From: Putridiphycobacter roseus
GTDB lineage: Bacteria; Bacteroidota; Bacteroidia; Flavobacteriales_D; Crocinitomicaceae
Direction: 5' to 3'
Assembly: GCF_003234935.1 (NCBI RefSeq)
Contig: NZ_QKSB01000001.1
Span: 62,001 to 126,000 of the forward strand
DNA length: 64,000 nt
In this document: in pieces, positions 38,855 to 47,429 of the stretch
Numbering within the stretch: position 1 is the stretch's first letter
How the letters are laid out: every line of letters begins with the position of its first letter
Translations under genes and position numbers: made by a program
Notes under the pieces: generated by a model
The model's database searches: none
Seen by the model: only the letters and a program-made list of their open reading frames with translations
What the model was told of the DNA's origin: nothing

Positions 38855-39337
38855 ATGGAATTACAAGTAGAAGCCCTGGTGAAAAATTATGCCATGTTAC
38901 CACACCCAGAAGGTGGTTGGTATAAAGAAAATTACCGTTCGAACAGGAACATCCCTTTGGACGAAAATAGCAGGAGTTTATTAACGAGTATTTACTTTCT
39001 ATTAACTTCCGAAAATGTATCGCGTTTTCATGTCCTTAAAAGTGATGAGTTATGGTACTACCACAGCGGCTCAGCATTGACGGTGCATTGCATTAGTCCT
39101 AAGGGGGAATATTACCAACTAAAAATTGGTCCCAACTTTGAAGCCGGAGAACAATTCCAAGCAGTGGTTCCTAGTGGCACAATATTTGGCTCCACAGTCG
39201 ACCAAAAAAATCAATACGCCATGGTAGGTTGCGCAGTAGCACCTGGTTTTGATTTTGAAGATTTTAAGCTATTTACTACAGCTGAATTATTGGCTAAATT
39301 TCCTTCCCACCAGACTATTATTCAAAAATTGACATAA
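38855..39337 (+). CDS. Cupin family protein (DUF985 / Cupin_5)
   Basis: 160 aa single-domain cupin. The family pattern is clear: LPHPEGGWYKENYRS at the start, TSIYFLLTSENVSRFHVLKS, ELWYYHSGSALTVH, then VVPSGTIFGSTV and VGCAVAPGFDFEDFKL at the end. Members are mostly uncharacterised; some bind metal and sugar-like ligands. The His in SRFH and in YYHSG are the likely metal ligands. It is 5 bp before a small lipoprotein gene, so the two are probably co-transcribed. Confidence 0.88.
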   Translation: MELQVEALVKNYAMLPHPEGGWYKENYRSNRNIPLDENSRSLLTSIYFLLTSENVSRFHVLKSDELWYYHSGSALTVHCISPKGEYYQLKIGPNFEAGEQFQAVVPSGTIFGSTVDQKNQYAMVGCAVAPGFDFEDFKLFTTAELLAKFPSHQTIIQKLT

Positions 39338-39341
39338 AAAA

Positions 39342-39749
39342 ATGCAGTACTATTTCTTAATCGCTTTCTTTCTTTTGTCTTGCAACCAAGGGGCAATGAA
39401 GGAAGAAATTAATAAAACAAACACTTGCGACTGCAAGTCCCTGCAATACCATCCCAACTATAATGTATTCCATTTGGGCGATCCTCTGTCTCCGTTTTCA
39501 GGTACTTGTAAAGAATACTATCTCGGCGGTAAATTAAAAAAAACTGCCGAATTATTAAATGGAAAATATGAAGGCAAACTTTTATACTACTATGAAAATG
39601 GCCAATTACAATCGGACATAGCTTATGAGTTAGGCTTAATGTCGGGTGATAAAAAAGTATTTGAACCAGACGGAAAACTGTTATTTCATGGCATATACAA
39701 ACGCAGTAAATTAATAGAAACTATTTACCATTATAAACAAGTAAAATAA
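39342..39749 (+). CDS. Lipoprotein with MORN-variant repeats
   Basis: 135 aa. A lipobox is present in MQYYFLIAFFLLSCNQG (LLSC). The body has three tandem MORN_2-type repeats: SGTCKEYYLGGKLKKTAELL, EGKLLYYYENGQLQSDIAY and SGDKKVFEPDGKLLFHGIY. Such repeats form a beta-ladder and are frequent in Bacteroidota surface lipoproteins, sometimes annotated toxin-antitoxin YwqK antitoxin. Nothing here suggests a toxin partner. Its role is unknown. Its stop lies 1 bp from the end of the convergent MscS gene. Confidence 0.8.
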   Translation: MQYYFLIAFFLLSCNQGAMKEEINKTNTCDCKSLQYHPNYNVFHLGDPLSPFSGTCKEYYLGGKLKKTAELLNGKYEGKLLYYYENGQLQSDIAYELGLMSGDKKVFEPDGKLLFHGIYKRSKLIETIYHYKQVK

Positions 39750-39750
39750 A

Positions 39751-41034
39751 TTAGTTAAGTAATTCATTTGAAAATGACTTGCCTGTCGGTCTTTCAAAAA
39801 CACTTAATTCAAAATATTTTGTAGTTGCAAATAAATGGTCAAAAATATCTGCAACAATCTCTTCATACACTTCCCATTCCTTATTTTTAGAAAAACAATA
39901 TATTTCTACTGGCACTCCTAATTCGGTTGGTGCCAATTGTCGCACCATCAAAGTCATCTCATGGTTAATGTCATCCAAACCTTCTAAATAAGAGGTAATA
40001 TACCTTCGGTAAAGACCGATATTAGTTTGTCTACGTCCATTGACTAAAATATTAGGGTCTTTGATGCTTTTTGCATTAAAATCTGCCAATTCGCTTTCTT
40101 TTTCTTCAATAAATCCGCCCAATAAGTCTACTTGTTTTAAGGAAGACAATAATTTACTATCTGCAAATTTTATAGAGTTAATTTCTATATTTATGGCACG
40201 TTTAATCCTTCTACCGTCTGACATTTCCATGCCTCTCCAATTTTTAAAAGAATCGGAAATAAAAGAATAAGTAGGAATGGTTGTAATGGTCTTATCAAAA
40301 TTTTGGATTTTTACGGTTGCCAGATTAATCTCCACCACATCACCATCTGCACCATACTTTTCCATGGTAATCCAATCTCCTATGCGCACCATATCGTTAG
40401 CCGCAAGCTGAATAGAACCAACAAATCCAAGTATTGTATCTTTAAAAATTAACAATAAAATTGCCGTTGCAGCACCTAAACCAGTTAAAAAATATAGCGG
40501 AGAATTACCTGTAAGAATAGACAAACCTAATATGACCATAAATCCACCAGCAAGAATTTTACTCAATTGAAAATAAGAATGAATGGGTTTATCTCTTAAT
40601 TTTTCTTTGGTGGATAGTACTTCAGAAGCTGCAGATAAAAATCTTAAAATACCAAATAGCACCACAATGACGATTCCTAAATCAGTCATTTTTATTAAAA
40701 AGGTATTGATACGCGGATAAGAATAAAATACCGTGTAAATAAAGTGATCCATAAACAAAAGAGGCACTAGATTAGCAATGACTGCAAAAAATTTGTGCTT
40801 TACTAAATAATCATCCCATTTAGTTTTTGATTTGTTGACCAAGACATGCAAGATATTAATCAACACTTTTCGAGTCAACCACCAAAGTAGCATAATAAGT
40901 AGGCCTACTCCAACCAGCAGAATTCCGGTACGCCCCAAATCAATCCACTTATCCGAAAGCCCTATTTCACCCAACCAATTATTGAGGAATTTTATAATAA
41001 AATCTGAAATTGGAAATTCTTTAAGTTTTTGCAT
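39751..41034 (-). CDS. MscS family mechanosensitive channel (YbdG-like)
   Basis: 427 aa with about five membrane helices in the first 185 residues. The pore helix and MscS beta domain follow: GAATAILLLIFKDTILGFVGSIQ, DMVRIGDWITMEKYGADGDVVEI and TTIPTYSFISDSFKNW. The C-terminal cytoplasmic domain is extended and carries an inserted RRIKRAINIEINSIKF segment, like E. coli YbdG. It should release ions on osmotic downshock. A -7 element lies 18 nt before the ATG, so it can be transcribed apart from the VanW gene upstream. Confidence 0.9.
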   Translation of the reverse strand: MQKLKEFPISDFIIKFLNNWLGEIGLSDKWIDLGRTGILLVGVGLLIMLLWWLTRKVLINILHVLVNKSKTKWDDYLVKHKFFAVIANLVPLLFMDHFIYTVFYSYPRINTFLIKMTDLGIVIVVLFGILRFLSAASEVLSTKEKLRDKPIHSYFQLSKILAGGFMVILGLSILTGNSPLYFLTGLGAATAILLLIFKDTILGFVGSIQLAANDMVRIGDWITMEKYGADGDVVEINLATVKIQNFDKTITTIPTYSFISDSFKNWRGMEMSDGRRIKRAINIEINSIKFADSKLLSSLKQVDLLGGFIEEKESELADFNAKSIKDPNILVNGRRQTNIGLYRRYITSYLEGLDDINHEMTLMVRQLAPTELGVPVEIYCFSKNKEWEVYEEIVADIFDHLFATTKYFELSVFERPTGKSFSNELLN

Positions 41035-41052
41035 TGAAATTATAATTTGTCA

Positions 41053-41060
41053 CAAAATTA
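41053..41060 (-). promoter_or_regulatory. TAnnTTTG -7 element (TAATTTTG) of the MscS gene
   Basis: Minus-strand TAATTTTG ends 18 nt before the ATG at 41034. Confidence 0.4.
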
Positions 41061-41115
41061 CTAATATATAAGCGGAGAATGCATTAAATAATACTAAATG
41101 TTTCCGCAAGCGACT

Positions 41116-41931
41116 TTAATTTAGCAAAGGATTGTACATCATGATGGCATGATTTTCAGTCACTAATTCTTCGGTAGTTTCTGCACTCACTTTATGGATA
41201 ACATTTCGCCAGATTTCATTATGCCGAGTATACCCACCCCACCACTGCAATTCAAATTTATGCTCTTTTTCAAAAACATGGTAAGTATGTTTTAATGCAA
41301 TTTCTGTGCTAATACTGCCCCTTAAAAACCTTTTCTCTAACCAAACATTGAGTTGAAATGCTTGGTCGCTGCCATTATATATCTGTAAATCGATATAATT
41401 GTAAGCCAAAGTTGCACCGCTACCAAAAGGCACCTTTCTATTTACATCTGGAAAAACATCATAACTATGTCTATACCTTTGTTTAATAGTTAGAGGAGTG
41501 TGCATACTCATCCAAAAAAGTAAATTTCCCAATTGGCAAAGTCCACCACCAATTCCACTTTTAATTTGCCCATCACTTAACACTAAACCTGGTAAATATC
41601 CTTTTAATTTGGAAGGTCTTCCCACCAATTTCCAAAAAGAAAAAGTTTCTCCAGGCTTAATCACTATACCGTTAAATTTTTTGATGGCAATTGCCAAATT
41701 GGTTGTTTTATTTCTTTGCAACTGCATGTCCACATTTTGAAGTGGTTTTAGTAAAAAAGATTGGTGTTGTGTGATCTCAATCGGATATTTTACATGTCTA
41801 ATCTCCTTGGCATATTTTGTCTTATCGCTATACCAATGCCATTTTCTTTTTAAACAAAAGAACTCCTTCCCTAGAGCGCGTCTTAATGGGTGTCGTTTTA
41901 TAGGTTTTAAAACTTGTGGTGGAATTTTCAT
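41116..41931 (-). CDS. VanW family protein
   Basis: 271 aa with the VanW domain: GIVIKPGETFSFWKLVGRPS, then LSDGQIKSGIGGGLCQLGNLLFWM, then RHSYDVFPDVNR and GSGATLAYNYIDLQI. VanW was first seen in vancomycin-resistance clusters, but its function is unknown, and isolated copies are common in bacteria without resistance genes. No van genes are nearby, so this should not be read as a resistance gene. No signal peptide. A near-perfect dyad (41934-41952) lies immediately before its ATG. Confidence 0.88.
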   Translation of the reverse strand: MKIPPQVLKPIKRHPLRRALGKEFFCLKRKWHWYSDKTKYAKEIRHVKYPIEITQHQSFLLKPLQNVDMQLQRNKTTNLAIAIKKFNGIVIKPGETFSFWKLVGRPSKLKGYLPGLVLSDGQIKSGIGGGLCQLGNLLFWMSMHTPLTIKQRYRHSYDVFPDVNRKVPFGSGATLAYNYIDLQIYNGSDQAFQLNVWLEKRFLRGSISTEIALKHTYHVFEKEHKFELQWWGGYTRHNEIWRNVIHKVSAETTEELVTENHAIMMYNPLLN

Positions 41932-41933
41932 AC

Positions 41934-41952
41934 AGTCTCTAAATTAGGGACT
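41934..41952 (-). promoter_or_regulatory. 19-bp imperfect dyad directly before the VanW gene
   Basis: On the minus strand AGTCCCTAATTTAGAGACT is symmetric at 8 of 9 base pairs around a central T and ends 2 nt before the ATG. It could be an operator or a hairpin covering the start. Confidence 0.35.
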
Positions 41953-41992
41953 ATTTTCATACCGAAGAAAAGTAAGCCGTTAAAAAGGATTC

Positions 41993-42913
41993 CTATCCAT
42001 TATCCGAAGACAGTTTTGTTTTTTTCGAAAGAGATTTTAGATGATTGTTGTGTAAACTATAAATGATACCATCAGATAAACCGATTTTAGGTGCAATAAT
42101 TTTTTTTGCATCAATTTTTTTCATGATGCGTAAATAGATGTCCATTGCTGGAACAATTACATCTGCTCTATCGGCTTTCAACTGGTACCTACTGATTCTT
42201 TTTTCTACCGACAGTGGTTTTAATTCTTCATATAGTAAGTCAATTTCCTTAAAAGACATATTTTCAAAATCTCTTTTCCCCAGTAGTTTATTCACCTTAT
42301 TGATGTTTCCTCCGATTCCAAAAACTTTTATTTTATGCTTAGCATTGGTATTACTGCTGAGCCATTCAAACATTTCCGTCCAAATTTCTTCGGTTACTTT
42401 ATTTTTTAACAATCGAATGGTTCCAATTTTAAATGATTTAGCAGCCGTTATTTTCCCTTCTTTAAAAATTGTAATTTCAGTACTACCACCACCAACATCA
42501 ATTACTAAGAAAGGCATATTTTTTTCCAACTCCATCAAAAAGAAAACAGAAAAAACCAATTCAGACTCTTCGTGCCCGTCAATAATCTCGATATCTACCC
42601 CGGTTTGTTTTAGGATGGCTTTTTTAACCGAATCACTATTTTCCGCTTCTCGCATGGCAGAAGTTGCGCAGGCACGCATTTCTCTCACATTAAAAACTTC
42701 TGAAATAAGTTGAAATGCTTTAATGGTTTTAATAAAATCTTGTTTTTTCTTTTCTCCAATTTTACCTCTTTCAAAGACATCCATTCCGAGCCGAAGGGGA
42801 ACACGAGTGTAGGAAATTTTTTTCACAAAAACATATCCTTCATCATTTTTACTAATTTCACCAATTAATAATCTGGCTGCGTTGGTTCCAATGTCTATTG
42901 CCCCGTATTTCAT
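41993..42913 (-). CDS. Ppx/GppA phosphatase family protein (exopolyphosphatase)
   Basis: 306 aa of the ASKHA (actin-like) fold. Phosphate 1 loop AIDIGTNAARLLIGEI, the ATCATSAMREAENS region as ACATSAMREAENS, and phosphate 2 loop LVIDVGGGSTEIT are visible. Family members remove terminal phosphate from polyphosphate or hydrolyse pppGpp. The protein is about the length of single-lobe Ppx2-type enzymes (~300 aa) and lacks the C-terminal HD domain of E. coli Ppx. It follows ppk1 by 1 bp, so synthesis and breakdown of polyphosphate are co-expressed. Confidence 0.93.
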   Translation of the reverse strand: MKYGAIDIGTNAARLLIGEISKNDEGYVFVKKISYTRVPLRLGMDVFERGKIGEKKKQDFIKTIKAFQLISEVFNVREMRACATSAMREAENSDSVKKAILKQTGVDIEIIDGHEESELVFSVFFLMELEKNMPFLVIDVGGGSTEITIFKEGKITAAKSFKIGTIRLLKNKVTEEIWTEMFEWLSSNTNAKHKIKVFGIGGNINKVNKLLGKRDFENMSFKEIDLLYEELKPLSVEKRISRYQLKADRADVIVPAMDIYLRIMKKIDAKKIIAPKIGLSDGIIYSLHNNHLKSLSKKTKLSSDNG

Positions 42914-42914
42914 A

Positions 42915-44963
42915 TTATCCTTTTAGTTTTTTTTTGAAGTTTTGGTACACTTCCATTTGTGCATTTATTTTTTTCGGATTATCGTTTGAATAGTACTTAT
43001 TTTTTTGATTCACGTCAATAATTCTCGACTTTACGTTATCGGCCCAATAGGTATCAAACATTTCCTTCAAGTCTTTTTGAATACCTTTATCTAATATCGG
43101 ACAAGTAACCTCAATTCTTTTATCAATATTTCTTTCCATCCAATCGGCAGAAGATATAAAATATTTAGGACTACCACCACCGCTAAAAATGAACAATCGC
43201 GTATGTTCTAAAAACCGACCAACAACAGATCTTACTTCAATATTTTCGCTCAAGCCTTTAACCCCAGGTTTAACGGCACAAATTCCACGAACAATACATT
43301 TTATTTGCACACCTGCATTAGATGCCTCATACAGTTTTTTAATCAATTTAGAATCCACTAAATTATTTAACTTTAATTCAATATAAGCTTCTTCACCATT
43401 TTTAGCCATTTTAATTTCTTGCTCTATTAAGGCATTGAATTTTCTTCTGGAACTAAATGGAGAAACGATTAATTCTCTAAACAAAGAACGATCGATATTA
43501 CTTTTAAATATTTTAAAGACCTTGTCTACTTCTTTTGTTATTCTAGAATTAGCAGTTAACAAACCATAATCCGTATAAATTTCAGCTGTTTTTTCATGGA
43601 AATTACCAGTACCAACATGGGCTATAGACTGCACTTTATTCCCGGTCTTTCTTTTAATTAAAATTAATTTTGAATGTACTTTTAAACCTGGGACACCAAA
43701 AATAACTTGTACATCATTATTTTCCAGATATTTTGCCCATTTCATGTTATTTTCTTCGTCAAACCTTGCCAAGAGCTCAATAACAACCGTCACTTTTTTT
43801 CCATTTCGAGTGGCGCAGATTAAGCTATTTATGATTTGTGAATCTTTCGCAACACGGTATAAATTGACTTTAATACTTTGTACTTTAGGATCAATGGCTG
43901 CCTCTTGTAATAAATCTACTAAATATTGAAATTTTTGAAATGGATAAGTCAATAATACATCTTGGTTCAAAATGGTTTTAAGAATAGATTTATTCGAATT
44001 TTTAAAAACGGGATGTTCTAATGGTTTAAGTTTAGGGAACACCAATTCTTTCATCCCAAAATCAGGAAAACCCATAAAATCTTTAAAGTTATGGTATTTA
44101 CCACCTGGAATAATATTTTCACCCACCAGTAGATCTAATTCATTAATTAAATAATGTAATAAATCAATTGGAATGGAAGCATCATACACCATTCTTACGG
44201 GGTCCCCTTCCTTACGTAAGGCAACACTTTTCTTCATTTTCTCTAAGAAACTTTGTAAAATATCATCTTCAATATCTAACTCTGCATCTCTGGTTATTTT
44301 AAAAGTATATGCATCTATTTTATCAAAATTAAAAATGCTAAATACATCTTTCAACCCAAAACGAATGATGTCGTCAATAAGCATCACCTTTCTAATTTCT
44401 CCTTTTTCGAAAGGTAAAACCACAAATCGGTTTAACGACTTTGGGATTTCAATAATGGCATAGCGTACTTTTTTCTTTTCGTATTCTACCATTTTAACGG
44501 CTAAATAAATAGCGTCGTCATTTAAATGTGGAAAAGGCATTTTATCCGAGAGGATAATAGGTGCAATTCTAGCCCGAATTACATCTTGAAAATACTCTCT
44601 TACATATTCTTGTTCCGAAGGTCTTAAGTTTATTTCGTTACATTGTACAATACCATTTTTCTTTAAGGTAGTTAAAATGTTTTCATACGCCAGCTCAAAC
44701 AATTGCTGTTGTTTTAAAACTTCCTTTTTCACCTCAATCAGCAAAGCTTCAGCCGTACCTGGAAAACCTTCTAATTTTTTAACATTTAATACTGCTAACC
44801 TTCGCACTGTAGCGACACGAACACGGAAAAATTCATCTAAATTATTAGAATAAATTCCTAAAAAACGAATCCGCTCAATTAAGGGCGTGTTTAAGTCTAA
44901 TGCTTCTTGTAGCACTCTCTCATTAAAAGATAACCAACTTAGTTCCCGGTTAAATAAATCCAT
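42915..44963 (-). CDS. ppk1: Polyphosphate kinase 1
   Basis: 682 aa, full-length PPK1 that makes polyphosphate from ATP reversibly. The N-terminal domain starts NRELSWLSFNERVLQEA. The two PLD-like catalytic domains carry the phosphorylated His in GLKVHSKLILIKRK and the second His in FLEHTRLFIFSGGG. LARFDEENNMKWAKYLE and IAHVGTGNFHEKTAEIYTDY are family signatures. It lies between the LuxE-like gene and ppx on the minus strand with gaps of 21 and 1 bp. Confidence 0.97.
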   Translation of the reverse strand: MDLFNRELSWLSFNERVLQEALDLNTPLIERIRFLGIYSNNLDEFFRVRVATVRRLAVLNVKKLEGFPGTAEALLIEVKKEVLKQQQLFELAYENILTTLKKNGIVQCNEINLRPSEQEYVREYFQDVIRARIAPIILSDKMPFPHLNDDAIYLAVKMVEYEKKKVRYAIIEIPKSLNRFVVLPFEKGEIRKVMLIDDIIRFGLKDVFSIFNFDKIDAYTFKITRDAELDIEDDILQSFLEKMKKSVALRKEGDPVRMVYDASIPIDLLHYLINELDLLVGENIIPGGKYHNFKDFMGFPDFGMKELVFPKLKPLEHPVFKNSNKSILKTILNQDVLLTYPFQKFQYLVDLLQEAAIDPKVQSIKVNLYRVAKDSQIINSLICATRNGKKVTVVIELLARFDEENNMKWAKYLENNDVQVIFGVPGLKVHSKLILIKRKTGNKVQSIAHVGTGNFHEKTAEIYTDYGLLTANSRITKEVDKVFKIFKSNIDRSLFRELIVSPFSSRRKFNALIEQEIKMAKNGEEAYIELKLNNLVDSKLIKKLYEASNAGVQIKCIVRGICAVKPGVKGLSENIEVRSVVGRFLEHTRLFIFSGGGSPKYFISSADWMERNIDKRIEVTCPILDKGIQKDLKEMFDTYWADNVKSRIIDVNQKNKYYSNDNPKKINAQMEVYQNFKKKLKG

Positions 44964-44984
44964 AAAAAGTATATAAAAATTTTA

Positions 44985-45971
44985 TCATTGTACTAATAAA
45001 TTACAGCCCCTTAAATCGGCAGTATCCAATCTCCCAATCACCTCAAACCCATCTTTGTTATATTTACCCAAATCTTCTGTTTCAATAAATGCACAGGAAT
45101 CAATATTGGCTAAATCAATTACATTAATCCCTCCTGTTTTATTTTCAATATAATTAAAAGGGTCATTGTATTCTCTAATTAATACTTTCATCCACGGCGG
45201 TGTTTGAAATACACCATTCCCTTTTGAATAAGCTTGTGACATTAGTTCAGTCATGCCATATTCCGAATGTACTGTTGTTAATTTTAAGTTTTCCTGAAGC
45301 GTTTGGTGCAAAGTCGCCTTTGTCATTTCCTTTCTTTTACCTTTCATACCACCAGTTTCCATGACAATATATTTTGAAAGATCCACTTCAAACATTTCCC
45401 CCAAATCAAGTAACGCGTAAGAAACTCCTATTAATAAAATTTGCTTTTCCCCTTGGTAATCTTTTAAAAAACCGACCAGTTCTTCGTAATTATTTAAATA
45501 AAAACCACTTTTTGAATGTCCGGAAGCCTTAATCAAATGGTCTACCATGTAGACTAAAGAAGAACCTTCTCTTTCTAAATACGAAGGCAATAAACCAATT
45601 ACCACATAATTGCTAGGGTCATCATAAAACAGTTCAAAAGCTTTTTCAAAGGTTTTCTCATACACCTCCATGTCTTTTACAAAATGTTGACTTCTTTCCA
45701 TTCCTGTGGTCCCAGAACTAGAAAAAGCTATTACAGGCGTATAATTTCCCGACTTTACTTCATGTGATTTAAAAAAAGAAATGGGTAAAAATGGAATATT
45801 ATTTAATGATTTTACATTTTCGGGTGTTTTTCTTAAAGACAAACAGTATTTTTGGTAAATAGAATTGGATGAAAATTGGTAGTTAAATAATTCAAGCGCT
45901 AATTTCTCAAATTGGTTATTATTGTTAATTTTTTGTATCTTATCAAGAAAATCGATTGGAGAATGTGTCAC
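44985..45971 (-). CDS. LuxE-like acyl-activating protein
   Basis: 328 aa related to LuxE acyl-protein synthetase and the ANL (AMP-forming ligase) superfamily. The phosphate-binding loop is AFSSSGTTGMERS. LNNIPFLPISFFKSHEV precedes it, and HSEYGMTELMSQAYSKG holds the YGxTE motif. LuxE activates fatty acids for luciferase, but no lux gene is present; in Bacteroidota such stand-alone proteins probably activate an acyl group for another acceptor. The only start I can place is GTG at 45971 (a stop lies four codons upstream). It is the first gene of a leftward group with ppk1 and ppx. Confidence 0.85.
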   Translation of the reverse strand: MTHSPIDFLDKIQKINNNNQFEKLALELFNYQFSSNSIYQKYCLSLRKTPENVKSLNNIPFLPISFFKSHEVKSGNYTPVIAFSSSGTTGMERSQHFVKDMEVYEKTFEKAFELFYDDPSNYVVIGLLPSYLEREGSSLVYMVDHLIKASGHSKSGFYLNNYEELVGFLKDYQGEKQILLIGVSYALLDLGEMFEVDLSKYIVMETGGMKGKRKEMTKATLHQTLQENLKLTTVHSEYGMTELMSQAYSKGNGVFQTPPWMKVLIREYNDPFNYIENKTGGINVIDLANIDSCAFIETEDLGKYNKDGFEVIGRLDTADLRGCNLLVQ

Positions 45972-46031
45972 TTGACTTTATTTTAATATATCTTTAATAA
46001 TTAATTAACACTCCTAGTATTACTGAGGTTT

Positions 46032-46550
46032 ATGCAAGCAAAAGTACGTTTTATTTTTATAATTTTAAGTTTAATTTTAGGACTAAATTCATGTTTTAAA
46101 AAAGAAACTTACCCTTCCGTTCCGGTAGTTGAATTTAATGATTTTATTCTATATGGTCAACACGACAGTGCTACTTTCATCTTAAATTTTACAGATGGTG
46201 AAGGAGATATTGGTTTATTAGAGAGTGATACCCTTGCACCATATAATAAAGATGGTGAAAACTACAACAACCTCTTTTTATATTATTTTGAAAAAGACGA
46301 TAGTCTTGGCTGGGTACCTGGTAAAGTAAACGGTGTTCCGATTGTGTTTTCTTTTAGAGTAGATCCTGTTTTGCCTTATGATAAATCCAAAGGGATAAAA
46401 GGTACCATTACTTATGCATTTGGTAAGGTGCAATTTTATAATCCATTTTCAGCTAACGCAGATACTATTAAATATCAATTTCAATTAGTCGATCGTGCTT
46501 TAAACTATAGTAATTTAGGGGAAACTGACCCCATTTACATTACCTTTTAG
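46032..46550 (+). CDS. Conserved Bacteroidota lipoprotein of unknown function
   Basis: 172 aa. The signal peptide ends in LGLNSCFKKE, a lipobox-like NSC. The body contains NFTDGEGDIGLLESDTLAPY, a block I recall from a family of hypothetical flavobacterial lipoproteins, and a C-terminal beta-rich region ending ETDPIYITF. No enzymatic motif. It is 6 bp before rimK, so it is co-transcribed with the RimK/AspA-like pair and may be periplasmic or outer-membrane anchored. Confidence 0.75.
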   Translation: MQAKVRFIFIILSLILGLNSCFKKETYPSVPVVEFNDFILYGQHDSATFILNFTDGEGDIGLLESDTLAPYNKDGENYNNLFLYYFEKDDSLGWVPGKVNGVPIVFSFRVDPVLPYDKSKGIKGTITYAFGKVQFYNPFSANADTIKYQFQLVDRALNYSNLGETDPIYITF

Positions 46551-46556
46551 AATTAT

Positions 46557-47429
46557 ATGCTCATTTATATTTTATCGCGAAACAAAAATCTTTACTCCAC
46601 GTCTAGAATTTTTGAAGAAGGCCGTAAGGCTGGACACCAAATCCGTGTCATCAATCATCTACATTGCGACCTACTCATTGAAAACAATCAGTTTGTGGTA
46701 TTACAAGATGGAGAAGAATTACCAAAACCAGACTATATTATTCCTAGAATTGGGGCGAATGTAACGGGGTATGGAGAAAAGGTGATTCGTCATTTTGAAA
46801 AAATGGGGGTAAAAACCTTGACCTCAGCTATGGGCTTAATTCTTTCGAGAGATAAATTTAAATGCATGCAATGTCTGGTAGAACAAGGCATTGCTGTCCC
46901 CACTACTTACCTATCCGAAGATTTACATGAAGCGGAAGGGATAGTGACTAAAAAAATGGGGTATCCTTTTATATTAAAACTCATAGAAGGCACCCAAGGT
47001 ATAGGTGTATTCTTAATTCCAGACCAAGAAACCGCGCAACGCTATTTCGATTTATATTCTGGTTCTAAAAATAAAGTGATTGTCCAAAAATTTGTTTCCG
47101 AATCGTTTGGACGAGACATTAGAATTATTGTCGTAGGCGATCAAGTTGTTGCCGCCATGGAAAGAGTTGCTTCGGCAAATGAATTTCGGTCGAACATTCA
47201 CCGGGGTGGTTCTGGTAAAATAGTGAAACTATCTAAAATCGAAGAAGACTTAGCCATTAAAACCACCAAGGTTTTAGGTTTAAACATTGCTGGTGTAGAT
47301 ATTATTCGTTCTGCAAACGGTCCATTATTGCTAGAGGTAAATAGCTCACCTGGAATTGAAGGCATTGAAAAAACAACTGCAATTAACGTTGCTGCTGCAA
47401 TTATAGAATATATCGCACATGGAAATTAA
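46557..47429 (+). CDS. rimK: RimK family ATP-grasp ligase
   Basis: 290 aa. RimK enzymes add glutamate residues to the C-terminus of ribosomal protein S6 or make related amide bonds. The sequence has the RimK opening (YILSRNKNLYSTSRIFEEG), the ATP-grasp lid GYPFILKLIEGTQGIGVFL, VQKFVSESFGRDIRIIVVG, and the Mg-binding end VDIIRSANGPLLLEVNSSPG. The next gene overlaps it by 11 bp and encodes an AspA/AstE-like deacylase. This pairing could write and erase an amide-linked modification. The substrate cannot be told from sequence; S6 is the default guess. Confidence 0.9.
   Translation: MLIYILSRNKNLYSTSRIFEEGRKAGHQIRVINHLHCDLLIENNQFVVLQDGEELPKPDYIIPRIGANVTGYGEKVIRHFEKMGVKTLTSAMGLILSRDKFKCMQCLVEQGIAVPTTYLSEDLHEAEGIVTKKMGYPFILKLIEGTQGIGVFLIPDQETAQRYFDLYSGSKNKVIVQKFVSESFGRDIRIIVVGDQVVAAMERVASANEFRSNIHRGGSGKIVKLSKIEEDLAIKTTKVLGLNIAGVDIIRSANGPLLLEVNSSPGIEGIEKTTAINVAAAIIEYIAHGN

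Noticed and set aside
39342..39749. MORN-repeat lipoprotein as the antitoxin of a toxin-antitoxin pair
   Set aside because: It is a lipoprotein with only repeats, and the neighbours (cupin, MscS) are not toxins.
41116..41931. VanW gene as a sign of vancomycin resistance
   Set aside because: No vanA/B, H, X, R or S genes nearby, and isolated VanW proteins are widespread with unknown function.
42138..42713. 191-aa ORF on the plus strand
   Set aside because: Antisense to the ppx gene, whose motifs are intact; the ORF product is Ser/Leu/Ile-rich without domains, a typical mirror frame.
44985..45971. LuxE-like gene as part of a bioluminescence operon
   Set aside because: No luxA, B, C or D homologue in the window; only the LuxE/ANL fold is shared.
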